In this document: positions 23,461-35,999 of the stretch, piece by piece
Layout: each line of letters begins with the position of its first letter
Position numbering within the stretch: position 1 is the stretch's first letter
Assembly (NCBI GenBank): GCA_020310875.1
Contig: CM035414.1
Span: forward strand, 198,940,260-199,004,259
DNA: 64,000 nucleotides
Source of the DNA: Ceratopteris richardii
Taxonomy: Eukaryota > Streptophyta > Polypodiopsida > Polypodiales > Pteridaceae
Direction: 5' to 3'
The notes under the pieces: generated by a model
What the model saw: the letters and a program-made list of their open reading frames with translations, nothing else
Databases searched by the model: none
Told to the model about the DNA's origin: nothing
Translations under genes and position numbers: made by a program

Positions 23461-24009
23461 ACAACAACAACTTCAAACAAACTTCTTTGTAGTTGTGTCC
23501 CATAAGACTCCTTCTGTTGTTTCGGATGCGGCCTAAATGCAGACAAAAATAATGGTGTCAGGGTCTCAGATCTTGACTCGTTTCTTAATTGAGGGAAATT
23601 ATATAGGTTTGAGTATCGTCTTGACAAAATGACTTTCTTTGTTCACCTTCAATGTGGAACATGCACACTTGTATAGGCTGATCCTGTTGAAGATGGGCTT
23701 TACTATTTAAGATGTGCTTCAGTGTTGAAGATGTGTTTAAGTGGCTTTGGAAGGTACAATCTCCTTCATAAATACTCTGAGGATTTTGCGATCTACTCTA
23801 AAACGGGACTTGTTGTGATGAACCAAATAGAGGGCGGCAGTACTAGGCAAGTTAATGCCCTTCATTCTCTATTAAGGAGTGGCGATTCTGTGGATTACAT
23901 TCGCAACAAATATCAAGTGGATCTTAGCAATCGAAAGGATGTTGTCAAAGTTGGAGTAGAGGATCTAGATATCAAATTGGGTCGGTCATCCTCATCAACC
24001 TTTGTGTGA
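21796..24009 (+). pseudogene. LRAT/NC-domain gene, two-exon copy B, broken
   Basis: Exon 1 starts at the ATG at 21796 (MGFLSNKISKEQLQAG, DHIYTWRFYY) but a deletion removes the HHG end and the splice donor. The intron matches copy A. The acceptor TTTTTGGCAG ends at 23398 and exon 2 begins IYIGNNKVIHFTAQGG. It keeps the CFGCGLNADKNNGV stretch, LYRFEYRLDKMTFFVHL, GTCTLV, then SGFGRYNLLHKYSEDFAIY, GLVVMNQIEGG, LSNRKDVVKVGVEDLDIKL and ends SSSSTFV at 24009. The catalytic Cys of the NCEDF motif reads Ser (KYSEDF). Several in-frame stops lie between 23500 and 23700. It is the most complete exon 2 here, and it is not functional. Confidence 0.78.
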
Positions 24010-24165
24010 AGCTTGTCTAGTATCATCAACCTCCTCCTCAACGATATCATCATTGAAGTTATCTTTAATAAGGACATGTTTTGATAAGTAGCACTTTGAT
24101 GATTGAATGTGCTTGTGTTAAGCACATCATGTGTGTTCATCTAATGTTTTGCATATTTGTTACAG

Positions 24166-24965
24166 AAGTTGACAGTGGGTCATCGTTGGATTATGGATAT
24201 CTTCATGGATTAGTTGCATTGTTGGACTTAGAGGGATGCGATTCAATCATTTCATAGGAGCATCTACGATGAGGTGAGATAAAGAATTTGTTTGGTGCTT
24301 TTTAGTTTTTTTTTATAATAATCATGTCAATTTGTCTCATTTCATAAATGTGGTTTGTTGTGAAACTTTCGATATGGTTTGATCCCTAAGGGAATGTGTA
24401 CGGTAGTGGTGTGCCACAATTTTGTCTTTGGCTTGTATATGGATGTGGTCCATTAAAATTTTGTATTTGTTTTCTATATGGCATTTGTTTGCCACATTTT
24501 GTATTTGGCTCATATATGGCAGTGGTTTGCCACACTTTTGTACAGGGTTCATTTATGGAATATATATATCTTTTATACATGGTTCATCTATGGAGTATCT
24601 CTTTTATATATGGTTCATGGTTCATTTTTCTCATCTCTTTTATGTTCATGTGTTTTGTTTTATCAAATCATGTTCTGGTTGCAAATCATGTAAACCCGAA
24701 ATTGGCAACCACTAGATTACATGTCATATTTACTCGATTTCTTCTTGGGCATAGTGTATTGTCTTTCGCTACACAATAACATCGTAATTCTAATGTGGAA
24801 AGAGACAACACACTCTGTCCAAAAAATATTTTTTTAGATATGGTCGTCAGTATATGCGATGGTATGAGCATTGGTATGTCCAAGGATATTCCAATGCCTA
24901 TACTCTTGGTTTTTCCCAGGGACTTACGAATGCTTATACCGACTATTGAATACTGACATGCATAC
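24166..24965 (+). mobile_element. CACTA 3' fragment, copy 3
   Basis: After an intron-like TTGTTACAG acceptor (ending 24167) the strand encodes SGSSLDYGYLHGLVALLDLEGC and EHLR, matching the last TNPA exon of copy 1 (YGYSHGFTALLQDLEGCG, ERLR); a TAG lies between. The degenerate tandem array (24400-24620), the inverted-repeat hairpin (24743-24828) and a few degenerate CGTCAGTAT subterminal motifs follow. The sequence fades before a TIR, so the terminus is lost. It resembles 40455-41175 more than the two large elements. It abuts LRAT copy B. Confidence 0.7.
24743..24828. repeat. Inverted-repeat hairpin in CACTA copy 3
   Basis: The left arm (TTGGGCATAGTGTATTGTC, then TTTCGCTACACAATAACAT) pairs with the right arm (TAATGTGGAAAGAGACAAC, then ACACTCTGTCCAA). 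It is the same structure as at 6877-6966 with its own base changes on both arms. Confidence 0.75.
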
Positions 24966-26350
24966 AGTAGAGTTTTATTTAAAGTCACCCAAGTATGTGG
25001 ATCCTAGTTTCTAAAATATGTATCATTATCAATGGGCATCAAATAATTCTTCAAATTTTCTCTGATATCATCAATTGAAGAAACATGTTCTACTGGATCT
25101 TCATCCAGAATCAGTAGATTTCCTTTGTATAGTTCATTCTCAACCTCTATTTCATCACTTGAGACTTGGTAGATATCTTTAAATCCTAGCTAGAATCATG
25201 CATTGCTTCTTCATTTGCTTGATTTCCCTCTTTTATATGCAAAGAGTTTATCGAAGTAGGGGAAGCCTCATCTCGTTTTTTTCTTTGGGTTTGCTAAATT
25301 TTGTTTTGTTTTATGTTTGTTGATTGTTTTGTTTAAGCTTGCTTAGCTTTCTCTAGATCCATTGATCCTCCTTCTTTGGAGTTTGTGTATTCATAAAGAA
25401 TCTAACAATTGTCAAGGCATCTACTCAATCATGGCAACCCGAATCCTTAGAGATTACATCAACTACACTTGTAGGATTTTCTTAATAGCACTCATCATTG
25501 TTATGTATGTATAGCCCGTGTGTTTTGGCTTTATTCTCGAATGGGGACTATAAAAAATTATGAAATTGAACATTATCCATGATTGATGATATGCTTGGCA
25601 TCTGAGTATCATTTCCATTTGTTTGAAGATCGGCTCTCCAATCATTTAGAAATTTGTCAATTGCTTCTTGTTTCTTAACGTATCTTCTTACAACATCATG
25701 AATCTGTATCCAATCCTATGTGAGTCCCGATTTGGAATCCATGTCTTGCAAGAGTGGACTTATTTCCTCTCAGGCTTTAACATCTAATGCTTGTAGAAAA
25801 AAGAACACTCTTTCATGCATCAAACATTGTCTATCATGCTCAGACATATCTTCAAATTGTTTCTGGAACTCTTGTTTAATTTCTAGAATTTTTTGGTCCT
25901 TGAGCATATGAATCTACCTCAAGAAAGATCTTTGAGGCACTTTATTTATGTCCTCTAGCATGAACTGCTTGAGGACTATTCCTCTATATCGGGACCATGT
26001 GGTTTGTTTTAGTGTCATGAGCTGGGATCATGTAGGTCAAATAAACACCTACGTACTTTTCCTCGAGTTCACTCTCTTTACAAAACTTGGATATATTTTC
26101 CCCATTAAAAAGTTTTCATCGCTTTGATAATCGCTCATTAAGCGACTAGATAGCTCTTTGTCATCTATCCTGTTGCTGAAAGCGTAAGAACTGAGCTAAA
26201 ATGTCATCCATGTTCGATGTGCTAAATTCATTAATGTTTAGTCATCAACTAGATTGATCAAAATGCTAGCTCTATAGTTTATTTGCCCCTTCTTTCACAT
26301 CGCGTTCACTAGGTATGTCCTGAGTTCCTTGAAAGGAGGTAGGCAGTAAG
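24966..26350 (-). pseudogene. Gag-like retroelement remnant
   Basis: On the minus strand, with stops and frame changes, the text KQEFQKQFEDMSEHDRQC, MHERVFFFLQALDVKA, EISPLLQDMDSKSGLT and AIDKFLNDWRADLQTNG can be read between 25600 and 25900. FNGENISKFCKESELEEKY appears near 26090. The FNG.NI opening and helical spacing resemble gag proteins, including FNGINITSYVDLFEEQ in the gypsy element at 47.5 kb. No protease, RT or integrase is recognisable next to it. The assignment rests on general resemblance; an ordinary decayed host gene is an alternative. Confidence 0.4.
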
Positions 26351-26619
26351 ATGTAGAGTTAGATTTGTGAGTCTATGGAGGCACACAATTAAGAGGAAAA
26401 AACAAGTTGTATTTGTGCACAATGGCAACAAGTATCTTAATGAAGTTTTGTTTCCATTACTCTCTGCGGTGATGCCTTTATACCATCATATCCTCATAAC
26501 GTGCACAATTTTGTTTAAAATACGTCTCCGGTCTCTATACAAAGTGCAAAGAACGTCCATTTACATTTTCATTATGCTTCCTGTATACTAAAACCCATTT
26601 CCAGGAGGTACATTTTATG

Positions 26620-26716
<97 letters not shown>

Positions 26717-27069
26717 TATATGAGTACTATAGAACGATTCACATTAGACACATAATAAAATCGAGATGGGAAGACTGTACATAAGACTAACATCATAAGA
26801 TTGATGAAAACTCCCATTAACGTTTCAAACAAAGCTATCATGATGGTGATATTAAGAATTGTTCTCCATCCAAAGCAAAATACATAACAATTTGAACAAA
26901 TTGCAACTCTCCTAGCAATCTGTAAGCGCACAAAAGTATATAATTCCATTCTCTCTTATACAACAGCGCAAGAAAGCTTTCCTTCACTTACCCTCATTCA
27001 TGCGGGCTGTAAGATTCATACATTTCTATTTGCAAGTAGAAACATTCAAAATAGAAAGAAAGGGAGTGC
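26351..27069. other. Non-coding stretch with (TA)n
   Basis: I see no gene. A nearly pure TA run fills 26625-26721 with one TGTA interruption. The rest is AT-rich DNA up to the CACTA insertion point. Confidence 0.7.
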
Positions 27070-27072
27070 GTT

Positions 27073-27365
27073 CACTACAACATATGAGGGGCATACCGAC
27101 GCTGCATATACCGACGGTCATAGTTGGAGTCGGTATAGTCCTCGGAAAATCTCACTAAAAGATACCGTCGGTCAAGTGATCGTCGGTATGACCATTTTAA
27201 ACGGATTGTCGGTGTGGCCCGCAGCCGCCGGTATAAGCGTCGGTATATGCGTCAATATGAGCGTCGGTATGAGCGTAAGTATAAGCGCTGGTAATTTAAT
27301 GGGAACTACCGATGCATATACCGACGTGCATACCGGCGCCTATACCGGCGACGAGTTTTAATCAT
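27073..27365. repeat. CACTA 5' TIR and subterminal repeat array
   Basis: The TIR (27073-27091) is followed by a dozen or more copies of CGTCGGTAT or ATACCGACG in both orientations up to about 27355. These are the likely TNPA binding sites and mirror the array at 39030-39275. Confidence 0.9.
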
Positions 27366-27528
27366 ACCGCGAACCCGAGAGCAAAACTTCACATTTTTGC
27401 GCGTGTTTGAGTACTGTTGGCTACTGTCGAACTTGCGTGCGCGAACCTGCATTGCCTTGTGCACACACACACACGGATCTCCCTCTCTATACACACACAT
27501 TCTCTCTCGGCTTAGATATCACAACTTG

Positions 27529-27688
27529 GTAAGTGCTGCGCGTACTGTTAGCATTTGTGTTTCTCTATGCTTTAGGGTTTCTAATTTCTCTTTTCGTTGA
27601 TTTTGCAGAAGTCGTCAATTGTTTGGAATTGGACGAGAGAGGACCTACATTACACTTTGTTGACAACGATTCAAAGAGGGAACTACCG
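27529..27688 (+). other. Leader intron and small exon of CACTA copy 2
   Basis: A donor ACTTG/GTAAGT stands at 27529 and an acceptor TTGATTTTGCAG ends at 27608. The 80-nt exon (27609-27688) encodes EVVNCLELDERGP, then TLHFVDNDSKRELP, and is followed by a strong donor CCG/GTAAGTG. The next acceptor may be close to the TNP2 ATG at 30989, which would make a 3.3-kb intron full of repeats. I do not recognise the encoded segment; it could be CACTA leader or a captured host exon. Confidence 0.45.
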
Positions 27689-27710
27689 GTAAGTGATTCT
27701 TTTATTTGCT

Positions 27711-28416
<706 letters not shown>

Positions 28417-28439
28417 TAATCCTATTTTTGTTTTGAAGT

Positions 28440-30985
28440 TTTATTTTTACATCAAATATATAAAAATAGGATTAGGGTTTTAGGGTTAAATCTTTAAGAT
28501 TAGGGTTTTTAGGGTTTTAACACCTACCTAACATATATGCACACATACACATGAACATATAATACATATATAGATGTATATATACATGTATACAGAAATA
28601 TACATATTTTAGGTCTAGATATTTAAGATTAAGGTTTTAGGGTTTAGTATTTCAGATTTAAGTCTAAGTCTCTCTGATTAGGGTTTTAGGATTTTAATAC
28701 GTAGATAACATATATACACAAACACACATATACATATAATACATAGATTAGGGTTTTAGGGTTTAGTATTTCAGATTTAAGTCTAAGTCTTTCTGATTAG
28801 GGTTTTAGGATTTTAATATGTATATAACATATATACACAAGCACACATATACATACATACATGCAGATACACATGCATACAAAAATATACATATTTTAGA
28901 TTTAAATCTTTAAGATTAGGGTTTTAATTAAATATATATAACTAAATATATAAAATGAAATATATAAAAATAAAAAAATCTGAATATATAAATAAATATA
29001 TATATATAATAAGATACTGATATACATAAATAAATATAAAAAGAACTAGTGTTATAAATAATTTAATTAAATATATATAATTAAATATATAAAATTAAAT
29101 ATATAAAAATCGGATTATGTAAGGAAAAAAAATGAATATATAAATAAATATATATATAAAATAAGATAATTATATACTAGTGTTTTAAATAATTTAGGGT
29201 TTTAGGGTTTAGTATTTCAGATTTAAGTCTAAGTCTTTCTGATTAGGGTTTTAGGATTTTAATACGTAGATAATATATATACACAAGCACACATATACAT
29301 ATAATGCATACATACATGTAGATACATATGCATACAGAAGTATACATATTTTAGATTTAAATCTTTAAGATTACGGTTTTAGGGTTATAACACCTACATA
29401 ACATATATGCACACATACACATGCACATATAATACATATATACATGTATATACACATGTATACAGAAATATACATATTTTAGGTCTAGATATTTAAGATT
29501 AGGGTTTTAGGGTTTAGTATTCCGATTTAAGTGTAAGTCTTTCTGATTAGGGTTTTAGGATTTTAATACGTAGATAACATATATACACAAACGCACATAT
29601 ACATAATACATACATACATGTAGATACACATGCATACAAAAATATACATATTTTAGATTTAAATCTTTAAGATTAGCGTTTTAGGGTTATAACACCTACA
29701 TAACATATATGCACACATACACATGCACATGTAATACATATATACATGTATATACACATGTATACAGAAATATACATATTTTAGGTCTAGATATTTAAGA
29801 TTAGGGTTTTAGGGTTTAGTATTTCACATCTAGAATTTTAAGATTAGGGTTTTAATTAAATATATATAATTAAATATATGAAATGAAATATATAAAAATA
29901 AAGAAATCTGAATATATAAATAAATATATATATAAAATAAGATACTTTTATACATAAATAAATATAAAATGAACTAGTGTTTTAAAAAATTTAATTAAAT
30001 ATATATAATTAAATATATAAAATTAATTATGTAAAAATAGGATTACATAAGGAAAAAAAATCTGAATATATAAATAAATATATATATAAAATAAGCTAAT
30101 TATATACATAAATAAATATAAAAAGAACTAGTGTTTTAAATAATTTAATTCAATATATATAATGAAATATATAAAATTAAATATATAAAAATAGGTTCAC
30201 GTATGGAAGAAATCTGAATATATAAATAAATATATATAAAAAATAAGATAATTATATACATAAATAAATATAAAAAGAACTAGCGTTTTAAATAATTTAA
30301 TTAAATATTTATAATTAAATATATTCAAATAGGATTAAGTAAGAAAAAAAATTGAATATATAAATAAATATATATATAAGGTAGGATAATTATATAGATA
30401 ATAAAATATGATAAGAACTAGTCATTTAAATAAAGAAATGAAATATATATGATTAAATATATAAAAATAGGTTTAAATTTAATCATTTTAAATAGAGTGA
30501 ATATATATACAATACACAAACACACATACTTATATACCTATCTATATTCACATATATATACATATACACATATATATACACATGCATACATATATATAGA
30601 TGTTTTAGTTCTAGGTCATTTGGTTTAGGGTTTTAGGGTTTTAACACCTACATAACATATATACACACATACACATACACATATAATACATATATACATG
30701 TATATACACATGTGTATAGAAATATACATAATTTAGGTATAGATCTTTAAAATTAGGGTTTTAGGGTTTAGGCATACATATAACTTAATTAAGAGGATCA
30801 ATCAAGAAAAAATCCGAATATATAGATAAAATAGGATAGCTATATGGATTAGGGTTTTAAAATTAGGGTTTTAAGCTTTTTTAGGTATTTAAGTATTTAG
30901 GTTTAGTATTTCAGATTTAAGTCTTTAAGAGTTAGATTTTTAGGTTTAATAAAAAAACAAATGTTCTAAAATGTCCATATTGTAG
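28440..30985. repeat. AT-rich leader with TTTTAGGG motifs and higher-order repeats
   Basis: Three repeat kinds alternate. One has GATTAGGGTTTTAGG units with TTTCAGATTTAAGTCTAAG, recurring near 28648, 28768, 29217 and 29520. The second has AACATATATGCACACATAC text. The third is a ~130-150-bp unit starting TTTAATTAAATATATATAA (near 28926, 29060, 29860, 29990, 30145 and 30295). TTAGGGTTTTAGGGTT resembles plant telomeric TTTAGGG without forming a regular array. 30530-30985 matches 2528-3110. Confidence 0.85.
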
Positions 30986-30988
30986 CAG

Positions 30989-33835
30989 ATGGCTTCTTTG
31001 GATCCTGAAGAGAGAATGGCATGTCCTTGCACAAAGTGCAAGTATCAAATTTATCGGAAACGACGAATTTGTACTGCACATGTTAGAGAGTATGGATCCT
31101 TTGATAGGAGTCGACTAGAAAACCTACGATATCATTCGCATGGTCCCCCAGGTGAGCAGATGGACCCAAACGACATTGCACCGGTAACCTCTCGTGGACA
31201 AAAGAGAGCAAAAAAGGACTTAGACGTACAAGCAAGCACTAATAATATTACACAGAATGAACATATGGAAGAGATGCTTGAAGCATTTTATGAGATGGAG
31301 GAAGATCATGATGTTGAAGAAGGTGTCGAGAGTTTCATGGACACAACAGAAATCCCACGATTAGAAGTTGATGAAGAATATGAAAACATGCGAAGATTAG
31401 CTCGTTACCACTTTACAATGGAGCAAAGATATTTGTACTACGTGCTTCACTCACGATGCTCAATCTGCAATCCATTTATGGATGGTCAGATAGTAGTGTC
31501 ACTGAATTGTTCAGGTAAGTGGAGAACAAATTGGCTTTCATTGTTGTATCATAATAACTTCATTTAATAATATCATTTTAATTGCTTATTGCAGGCTTCT
31601 TAAAGATCAATTTTTGCCAGAGGGCAATGACATGCCTCCAACACGTGGAGATGCGAAAAAACTTTTATAGTCCATTGGAATGGATTATACTAAAATTCAT
31701 GCTTGTCTGAATGATTGCATTCTCTTTTGGAATGAGTATGAGCATCTCCATGTATGTCCAAAGTGTGGAGCAAATAGATTTAGAGAAGACGTTACCATGC
31801 TTGTCCTTTATGCGGACCACGGCTCGAAGCACGCTATTCCAAAGCACTTCATAAAACTGTCTATGAAGGACATCATAGATATTTGCCTGATGGGCATGTT
31901 TTACGTGAAGGACAAATTAGTCGACAAGCGCAACACCAAATGAAAGCTAGCGACTGGAAACAACTATGGGATTCAGAAAATCCAGTTGCTGGCATGAAAC
32001 AGTTGTCCATTTTTCATGAACTCCCTTATTGGAGTGAATTGGTGATCAATCATTTGGTAGACCCGATGCATATTTTCAAGAATGTGGGAGAGATTCTTTG
32101 GAAAACTTTGATCGGAAAGAAAGAAAGCAAAGCACAAAGGGACGACTTAGAAGAGCGAGGTCGTATGCGAGAGTTCTGGGCAATTACTAAGCCCAACGGA
32201 ACAGTATCATTACCAAAAGCTCCTTGGGTGCTTCGCAGGATGGAAGAGCAACAAGTGAAGAAAACAATTTCAGAGTTTCGTACACCTACTGAATGCATGA
32301 GATTTCTAAAGACTGCTTTCACATGAAACGACGATCTTGTAGGACTCAAGTCTCATGACTGGCACAAGTCTTTACAGTTTGTGCTCCCTGTAGCTCTAAA
32401 AGATTGTCTTTCAGCGGATGTACAAAAAACCTTTTATAAAATTAGTTCTTTAGTACGGTGGATATCTTCTAAAGAGATAAATAGAGATAGCATAGAGAGT
32501 GCGAAACTCAATGCTATCGAAGCTGTTTGTATGGTAGAGAAATACTTTCCTACAAGTATTCTCACTATTCAACTTCATTTACTGGTTCATGTAGTAGATG
32601 AAGTTGCAATAGCACGAACTGTCCATAGTCGATGGATGTTCTTCTTAGAGCGCTTTATGAAGACATTAAAAGGGTTTGTTCGACAGAGAGCAAGTCCAAA
32701 GGGTAGCATGGCAGAGGGATGGCTTGTACAAGAATCTCTAGTATTCATAACTGAGTTTCTATGTATATCGGATCCCGAAATGCCTCGCTTATGGAGCGAT
32801 GATGAAGATGTTTGTCTCGTAGGCGATGAACCACAAGGTAAAGGATTGCAAAGAAAAATGGATGCAGCTTTCAGAGAGAAGGCAATGAAGTTTTGCATAG
32901 TTAACTATGAGCCTATGCAAAAGTGGTTAGAAAGGTATGAACTTGCCAAGGAAACTAACGCAAAGGAAAGAGCTCAGTTTCGAAGAAATCATTCCACTCG
33001 ATTTTTGCCTCTTCCAGAAAATCTTCGACCTCTCCCACCTTTTCCAACGAGCAGATGGCTAGATGCAGCGGCTTCACAAGCAAAGGTAGCGGGTGAAGAT
33101 ATCTCTGAAGAAGAAGAAGAACTCGCAAAAGGATGTAATTGGGAGTATATTAAATATGGTGCACTATGGTCTCATGGACGGCACTTTCAAATTGCACGAA
33201 TCGATCAAAATAGGGCTATTTTTGATAGTGGAGTGATGGTGAATTTTTTGCAAAAAAGTAGAGCGAGTGCAAGAGATGATAATGCTCTAGAAGGCAAGTT
33301 AGATTATTGTGGTGTGATTCAAGACATCTTGAAACTATCTTTTAGGAAGCTTGATTACTTTATTTTTGACGTGAAATGGTTCAAAGTAGTCACCTCTGGA
33401 AGAAACGCAACAGTGAGACGGGATAAGAGCGGTTTGCTTCAAGTCGACTCCACAAGATTATGGACAAATGAAAGGGATACATTTGTACTTCCCGAACACT
33501 GTGAGCAGGTTGTTTTTATACCAGATTCAAAAGACCCAGAGTGGCTATTTGTTTTACAAGCCTCTCCACGTAGTAGACAAATTTTTGAAAACATAGATGT
33601 AGAAGAAAGTCCATCTCTAGTGGACTCAGAGACTCATTCGATAGGTGAGGAGGAAGAGATCATTGTTCGAGAAGAAGAGGTCATCGAAGAAGAGGTCATT
33701 GTTCGACAAGACGAAGCAATAGATGATGATCGGGAGGAAACGAGCATAGCAAGTGATTTAGAAGCCATCAATATAGAGATTGATATTCTCGATGCATCGG
33801 ATCTTCAAGAGGATGCTAGAATAGAGGACTTTTGA
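30989..33835 (+). pseudogene. TNP2-type CACTA transposase of copy 2, broken
   Basis: Exon 1 (30989-31514) has Transpos_assoc (MACPCTKCKYQIYRKRR, HGPPGE) and an acidic linker. A one-base deletion near 31395 relative to copy 1 then shifts the frame of the Transposase_21 start. An 80-bp intron (31515-31594) precedes LLKDQFLPEGNDMPP, a TAG at 31668, IHACLNDCILFWNEYEHL and CPKCGANRFREDV. The middle of the core, where the first catalytic Asp residues lie in this family, is missing. The text resumes at ACPLCG in another frame and runs through ELPYWSELVINHLVDPMHIF to a TGA at 32324. From 32381 it is open for 484 codons: DUF4218 (VEKYFPTSILTIQLHLLVH, RWMFFLERFMKTLKGFVRQR) and DUF4216 (YCGVIQDILKLSFRKL, WFKVVTSGRNATVRRD), then an acidic tail. 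In active elements TNP2 cuts the TIRs; this one cannot. Confidence 0.88.
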
Positions 33836-33939
33836 ATAAAACACTTGTACGTACCAATTTTTGGTTTTTTTTTGTTTATTCCCTATATTATTTTTCTTAT
33901 CGCATGCTAATTATTTTAGTTCTTTTATTACAGAGCACA

Positions 33940-35107
33940 ATGGGAGACAGTCCTCCAGTCACTCCACATTCTATGACAGAGGAGCAGTTTTTGGAGTTCA
34001 TCTCTCACGTCCCTCCTACGTATATGGCCGCTGCATCACAGTATTGGATCGCTCGTGGTATCACTCCTCCCGGCCTCACACCTGGCGGCCTTACTCCTGC
34101 CGACTTCACTCCCACTGGCCTCACTGCCGCCGGTGTCACTCCCGCCGGTGTCACTTCTGCCGGTGTCACTCCTGTGGGTGGTGCTACTCCCGTAGGAGGT
34201 ATGTCTCCTAGCTTTGTGACTCCACCACGACCATCTTTGCAGCCATCTCCTATTGGGTCTACTAGTAGACGTGTGCGTTCGACACCTCAGCGTGATACAG
34301 GGTCTGGCCCGTCACGTAGATCGAGGTCACGCTCTGGAGCAGGAGGTTCTAGGAGTGGATCTACAAGTGGGTCTGGAGGCGGAGGAGGCGGTTGTTGTGG
34401 AGGCAATACAACGGATGTTGTGTCACCCGCTTCTACTCCTAGGACGAGTACCTTAGATGTAGGTACACCACGCAGTACACCACGCAGTACACCACGTAGT
34501 ACACCACATATACCTTGGGGTGCTCATGACCATGATGACTCCAAGGTGTATAATATCCAAGATGGAGCTCCAGTGATGGATGCGGCTCGCAAAGCAATGC
34601 GTGCACGCATAGGACAGCTTTGCTCCATCCAGTTTGGACACTCCATCATGCTGAAATGGAGTGAACAGGATAAAGATCGGAAGAATTATATCACACAGAC
34701 GATTTACCAAGAGTTCCAACCAGCCGATGGACAGTCGATTGTCAGTTCACAGTGGATTCTGCACACCGCACGTGAGGTCATGTCGCATCGACGATCCGAG
34801 GCTCGTGATGCATTCAGAGAAGGCTTAGCAAAGCCTGTATGATTAGATGCTGAGGAGTGGGACATGATTCGTGATGAGCAGTAGCAGACTCCTGATCGAT
34901 ATCGCCAGCAGCAAAATGCCACACCACACGTCTAGACACATTTGGACCGTCACATTTGGGCAGCGGCGGATATGACACGATGCATCATGAGTTTGTAAGT
35001 ACCATTTCATTTATTGCATTTATTTGTGTTAAATTTCTCATATATGTTTCTCTAATCTTTTTATATTTGTTTCAAGAGCTTGCAATGGGTCGTCCTCCAA
35101 CACGAAC
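33940..35107 (+). pseudogene. TNPA/Transposase_24-type CACTA accessory gene of copy 2, 3' exon replaced
   Basis: A leader intron (about 33848-33933, GTACGTACC to TTATTACAG) separates it from TNP2 105 bp upstream, an arrangement that allows the alternative splicing known for En/Spm. The ATG is at 33940 (MGDSPPVTPHSMTEEQFLEF). A proline/threonine repeat (G-[LV]-TP, about residues 42-85), Arg/Ser- and Gly-rich segments, STPRSTPRSTPH and the Transposase_24-like block (IGQLCSIQFGHSIMLKW, then EQDKDRKNYITQ) follow, open to a TGA at 34840. Downstream, EEWDMIRDEQ precedes another stop and an intron at about 34996-35076. The last exon starts MGRPPTRT and is then cut at 35107 by foreign DNA, so the terminal YGYSHGF segment is lost. 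Confidence 0.75.
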
Positions 35108-35999
35108 AGGGAGTTTGTAGGGACGCGGTGTCGGGATGAAATCCCGCAGGGAGTGTGCATGATTTTTTTCAAAAGTTCATTGTTTTATGAGTTTTCGTGT
35201 GATGTTTTGATCTAAAGAGGGTACATTTCATGCATGATTTGACTGATTTGATTGCCTGTGTAATAAGAAACCATATTAGAGATGTGTGTTAGACTGTGCG
35301 TGTAAATAACTGACGTTAGACCCATGAAAACCTTAGGCTTGATCCTTGAAACTGACTGGAAACATGAGCTTACCCCATGAAAACCGGACTTGAACCCTTG
35401 GAAACCCTTGGAGTTTAGGTTCGAACTGTAAATAAACCCTTGAATTGACGAGCTTGAGATAACTGTGAGCAAACGCCTAATTTTTCCGACCAAAAACCAG
35501 AGGTCGGACCCTTGGAAATGGCGGTTTTTGTAGGTCGAACCCTAAAAACCAATTAAATTGTAAATATCCAGTGTGAAACCAAAACCATAGTCTAGGGAAA
35601 AATTAAAAGACTGCCAAAAATAGAAAGTTCATTGAGGAGGTTAGAACGTTCTAGAAGGAAGTCCTAGGGAGGGGCCTATAAATAAGTCCATACTCATTTG
35701 TTTCTTCCCCACCCTGTGGATCTCCTTGTGGATTGTCTCCTCCAGGTATGCTCCTTGACCCTACTTCTTCATTTATGTTTCACTTCCTTTTTCATTCTTC
35801 CATGATACAGATGGAGTGCATCTTCTCATTAATCGTGTGGCCATTCAGCTTATGAGTTTTGTTTTCAATGGAATGTTCGTAGTTATCAGATGAATTCATT
35901 TTTTTTGCGTTGCCTGAATTGAATTGCATAAACGCCTCGAGCCATTAGTTCTTTTACCATGGTACGCAACACAAGAAAGAGGAAGAGAGACAATTGTTG

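Noticed and set aside
26572..26949. 125-codon minus-strand frame with a Tyr-Ile run
   Set aside because: The middle is (TA)n translation and the ends have no recognisable family.
28440..30985. A true interstitial telomere array
   Set aside because: TTTAGGG-like words are separated by other sequence and never form a regular tandem run.
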